64,000 nucleotides of DNA from Candidatus Woesearchaeota archaeon (GTDB lineage: Archaea; Nanobdellota; Nanobdellia; Woesearchaeales; JABIAG01), in NCBI GenBank assembly GCA_018653365.1, contig JABIAG010000001.1:1-64000 (forward strand), read 5' to 3'. The notes under the pieces were generated by a model. The model made no database searches. It saw nothing but the letters and a program-made list of their open reading frames with translations, and was not told the DNA's origin. Position 1 is the stretch's first letter; the number at the start of each line of letters is the position of its first letter. Shown here piece after piece: positions 62,601-64,000 of this stretch. Position numbers and translations under genes: made by a program.

Positions 62601-64000
62601 TTTCAAACAAACTCTTTAGATGCAGGGTATGGTACTCCAGATCAAATAAGAAATAGTTGTGAAATAGACTTATGCGTGTGGGGCTCAATAGATCCACAAG
62701 TATCAAGAACAGTACAAAAACCTGACTTTTTCCCAACAACACCTGCAACTAGTCAGGGTGGAAACGTATGTAGAAAAACAATTTGCGACAAACTTGATGA
62801 AAATAGATACACATTACTTTTATCAGATATGGAATTTAATGAACGATTCAGAGAGTGTGAAATAGACCTAGAAGCTCCAGTAACTACAGCAAGCATAAAA
62901 GGAAGAGCAGCAATTACCGAGCCTGTAACTGAAGCATTATACACAGAAAATTCAGTAGCACATTTTGCAATCTCAAGCGATGGACTATTTGAAGATGAAA
63001 TAACCGAAGCCGTATTGCGATTCAATTATTGTTTTGGAAGGGATATTGCTACTGATTGTCTAACTTCTGCAGAATGGACCGAGATCACACCAAAATTTGG
63101 AAGCGCAAAATTAAACGGAATAGATGTTGACGCAATAAACGGTGACGGAGAAAAATACAAATATGTGTTTTACGATGATAATGGTGCAGGAGAATTCACA
63201 ATTCCAAAAACCGGATTGGGGGTAAGAGGATTTGTAAAATTTTATGCAGAAGACCAAAACTTCAACAAAGAAAAAATACAAAATAAATCATTCCCTATAG
63301 ATACACAACCACCAACAATTACACTAGACACTAATGGTGAAGATTTCGAACTAACCGAAGTGGTTTCAGGAATCAGTAACTTATTAATTCAGTATACTAT
63401 AGCAGATGATGCATTTGGTGGCTGTTCGGAAACAATAACTCGTATGGATCAATATCAAGTGATGCACTCAGAAACAAAGTTAGTTCTAGAAACCGACACA
63501 CCCCAAATTTCCCTATCTAATGTTGCAGACGGAGTTTATTCTTTAATCATTACCTGCAAAGATGGATTTGGAAACGTAGATGAGGTTACTCGAACCATTC
63601 ATTCAGATACTAATACAGAAATAGAGCGAGAGTCAATAATTGCAAAATATGTTACAGGAACCGCAGAAATACAACTACAAGATTTGGGTTTAAGAGTTAG
63701 GGGACAAAACTTCAAATTACAAGCTAATAATACTATTCACACCGGACAAAGTGGCAATCCGGCATTTCAAAACACTAATTGTAATTTCAAATTTTATGAT
63801 TTGAATGAAAATTTACTTGAAATAAATACTGCGGGAAAGATGCAAGCAGACATACTTGTCGGCTGTGGACAAAAGCCAGGCGATGATTGCAAACAAAGTC
63901 AAGAAATAGATCATGCACATTTACAAAGTCAAAACCCAAGTGGAATATACAAAGTAACATACACTTGCTCTGAAGTATTTAGTGCTCAATTAGTTAATGA
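59697..64000 (+). CDS. Very large secreted Cys-rich protein (3' end outside window)
   Basis: The frame stays open from ATG 59697 to the right edge, more than 1430 codons. The N-terminus MRKRGSGLIIVVILIVLAVL is a signal anchor or signal peptide. The extracellular part is Cys-rich. It includes a carboxypeptidase-regulatory-like Ig domain (about 60450-60700), an EGF-like stretch CVNDGDCPGERCEPGSGQC also found in the giant protein at 4.6 kb, many C-x2-C and C-x6-C pairs (61900-62800), and Ig-like modules towards the right edge (DTQPPTITLDTNGEDF). A GGTGG motif lies just before the ATG. It is probably a surface-layer or adhesion protein; where it ends is unknown. Confidence 0.8.
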   Translation, partial: MRKRGSGLIIVVILIVLAVLSSFLVLAPSPGDFICDVTDACTDAGQPGCTDVANKHPDLSGAYQCNQIFACCAQTTSGQYCQSETPLTNCAFSKISLPLVTSCLDTASEPRCEQGCCQKRVANGLLVTEKTSAYFIECQDLVGADIVFSSSCLPSGSPVPQNNVIFNIKKQGTVDVVTGTTISSVVKAVSDQDTEDQSTTSGTIQMLHDVGLYYFTISAPNYEPLTGTYEVSSSSVRTYDVELIYNPTSLATINFNVVDSASGVGISGATVNCLELGCDVLGYTLSTGELTLNIPIASTGTRTFSFTHPSYDPLTSGQSFPLNPAVPYDAPNVELVLKTSGATCVNDGDCPGERCEPGSGQCVSLCEDYYGSLQHCAQSNACSTAGGSPDPILSCANGLTCCDTNPVTTLGSCQVDAVISPGQQCYCVDSYVEHNPNAIQFCCPTGVTSQQCGAKQYTIKGRLKNTQAQYLDGIAVYIKGFDSLNNPLFTSPLSRVEETGFPPGVRQHGEFEFYLVPLSDLISKVSLYTVQGNQWIADWGYVDAQLRLNGRDKTAGFDEYNVGEVTMPYTGPEICSQDSEYTPISPSVSTNERGQPFIKTSWRMKAECAPEVARVMVTRFKKVGTAFVAEDTFTDEFANFPERQPGIGDTGFFYYTRVGDPQASFFYVDATTEWENTYRYEIVVTSRKANRKTGTTLSMYTGDRACNGMKTTDRFCLAEDRTASYKCLDQGVNGYKIALAEPCLPETAKPTYCINQPMLGGNLQTTCSLTQDCSNFGTNYDGTLFGQSNFFGMLNFKEFGSVTCEDRPLCYLDQAEYENNDFQRRPTDACGNCDKVSSCLDYKSEYGCERNTCNIGEVTRSATGSEYKCDWIELPETTNLGEGLCVKPTSKEEECNKCDDLNLLAGCTEQVCGEIGECGKTRTDRLTEEYFTLANSPVEVCTGCSNIKDRVITGKGCTLFTEENCNVDFQTNSLDAGYGTPDQIRNSCEIDLCVWGSIDPQVSRTVQKPDFFPTTPATSQGGNVCRKTICDKLDENRYTLLLSDMEFNERFRECEIDLEAPVTTASIKGRAAITEPVTEALYTENSVAHFAISSDGLFEDEITEAVLRFNYCFGRDIATDCLTSAEWTEITPKFGSAKLNGIDVDAINGDGEKYKYVFYDDNGAGEFTIPKTGLGVRGFVKFYAEDQNFNKEKIQNKSFPIDTQPPTITLDTNGEDFELTEVVSGISNLLIQYTIADDAFGGCSETITRMDQYQVMHSETKLVLETDTPQISLSNVADGVYSLIITCKDGFGNVDEVTRTIHSDTNTEIERESIIAKYVTGTAEIQLQDLGLRVRGQNFKLQANNTIHTGQSGNPAFQNTNCNFKFYDLNENLLEINTAGKMQADILVGCGQKPGDDCKQSQEIDHAHLQSQNPSGIYKVTYTCSEVFSAQLVN

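Overview
The window comes from a small-genome archaeon, most likely a DPANN lineage such as Woesearchaeota or Pacearchaeota. The information-processing genes are archaeal: an Orc1/Cdc6 gene next to both PolD subunits, MCM, TBP, FEN1, Hjc, EndA, RNase Z, aIF2-beta, a Trm5-type methyltransferase and RNase P p30. By eye the DNA is roughly two-thirds A+T. Genes are tightly packed with many 4-base ATGA overlaps. Most first genes of a transcript have a TATA-like box 25-35 bases before the start codon, so leaderless or nearly leaderless mRNAs look common. I found no rRNA, tRNA, CRISPR array, insertion sequence or intein.

Layout. 1-7.1 kb: the 3' part of a giant cell-surface protein (extracellular Ig-like repeats, one membrane segment, about 640 residues of charged cytoplasmic coiled coil). 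7.2-18.0 kb: a flavoprotein, a fen-eamA-trm5 operon, an M64-type metalloprotease, endA, rnz, hjc and a TrmB-family regulator. 18.0-18.5 kb: an AT-rich intergenic region that is a candidate replication origin. 18.5-29.7 kb: replication and initiation genes (cdc6, polB, polC, aIF2-beta, an OB-fold protein, mcm, tbp). 30.0-31.8 kb: an iscS-iscU operon led by a cysteine-bearing HTH regulator. 33-41 kb: a B12-binding radical SAM enzyme and a run of surface proteins ending in RNase P p30.

41.2-56.4 kb is the unusual part. It starts with an operon of two pilin-like proteins and an A24 prepilin peptidase. Next comes a compact His-Xaa-Ser (HXS) peptide-maturation operon: HxsD, a short HxsD-like protein, the HxsB radical SAM maturase, and a 69-residue precursor ending in two HXS triplets. 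A 1272-residue secreted Cys-rich protein follows. Then come a methyltransferase divergent from a clear CmoA (carboxy-SAM synthase), a membrane-anchored propeller-like protein, and a three-gene operon of two U32 (UbiU/UbiV- or TrhP-like) proteins and a protein with two radical SAM domains in tandem.

56.5-64 kb is a second surface locus. It holds paralogues of the pilin-like protein and of the 34.6-kb surface protein, and a very large Cys-rich secreted protein that runs off the right edge. Overall the window joins a conventional archaeal replication and translation core to an accessory region specialised in exported proteins and radical SAM chemistry. The best candidate for a previously undescribed system is the archaeal HXS operon; the CmoA/U32/tandem-radical-SAM neighbourhood is second.
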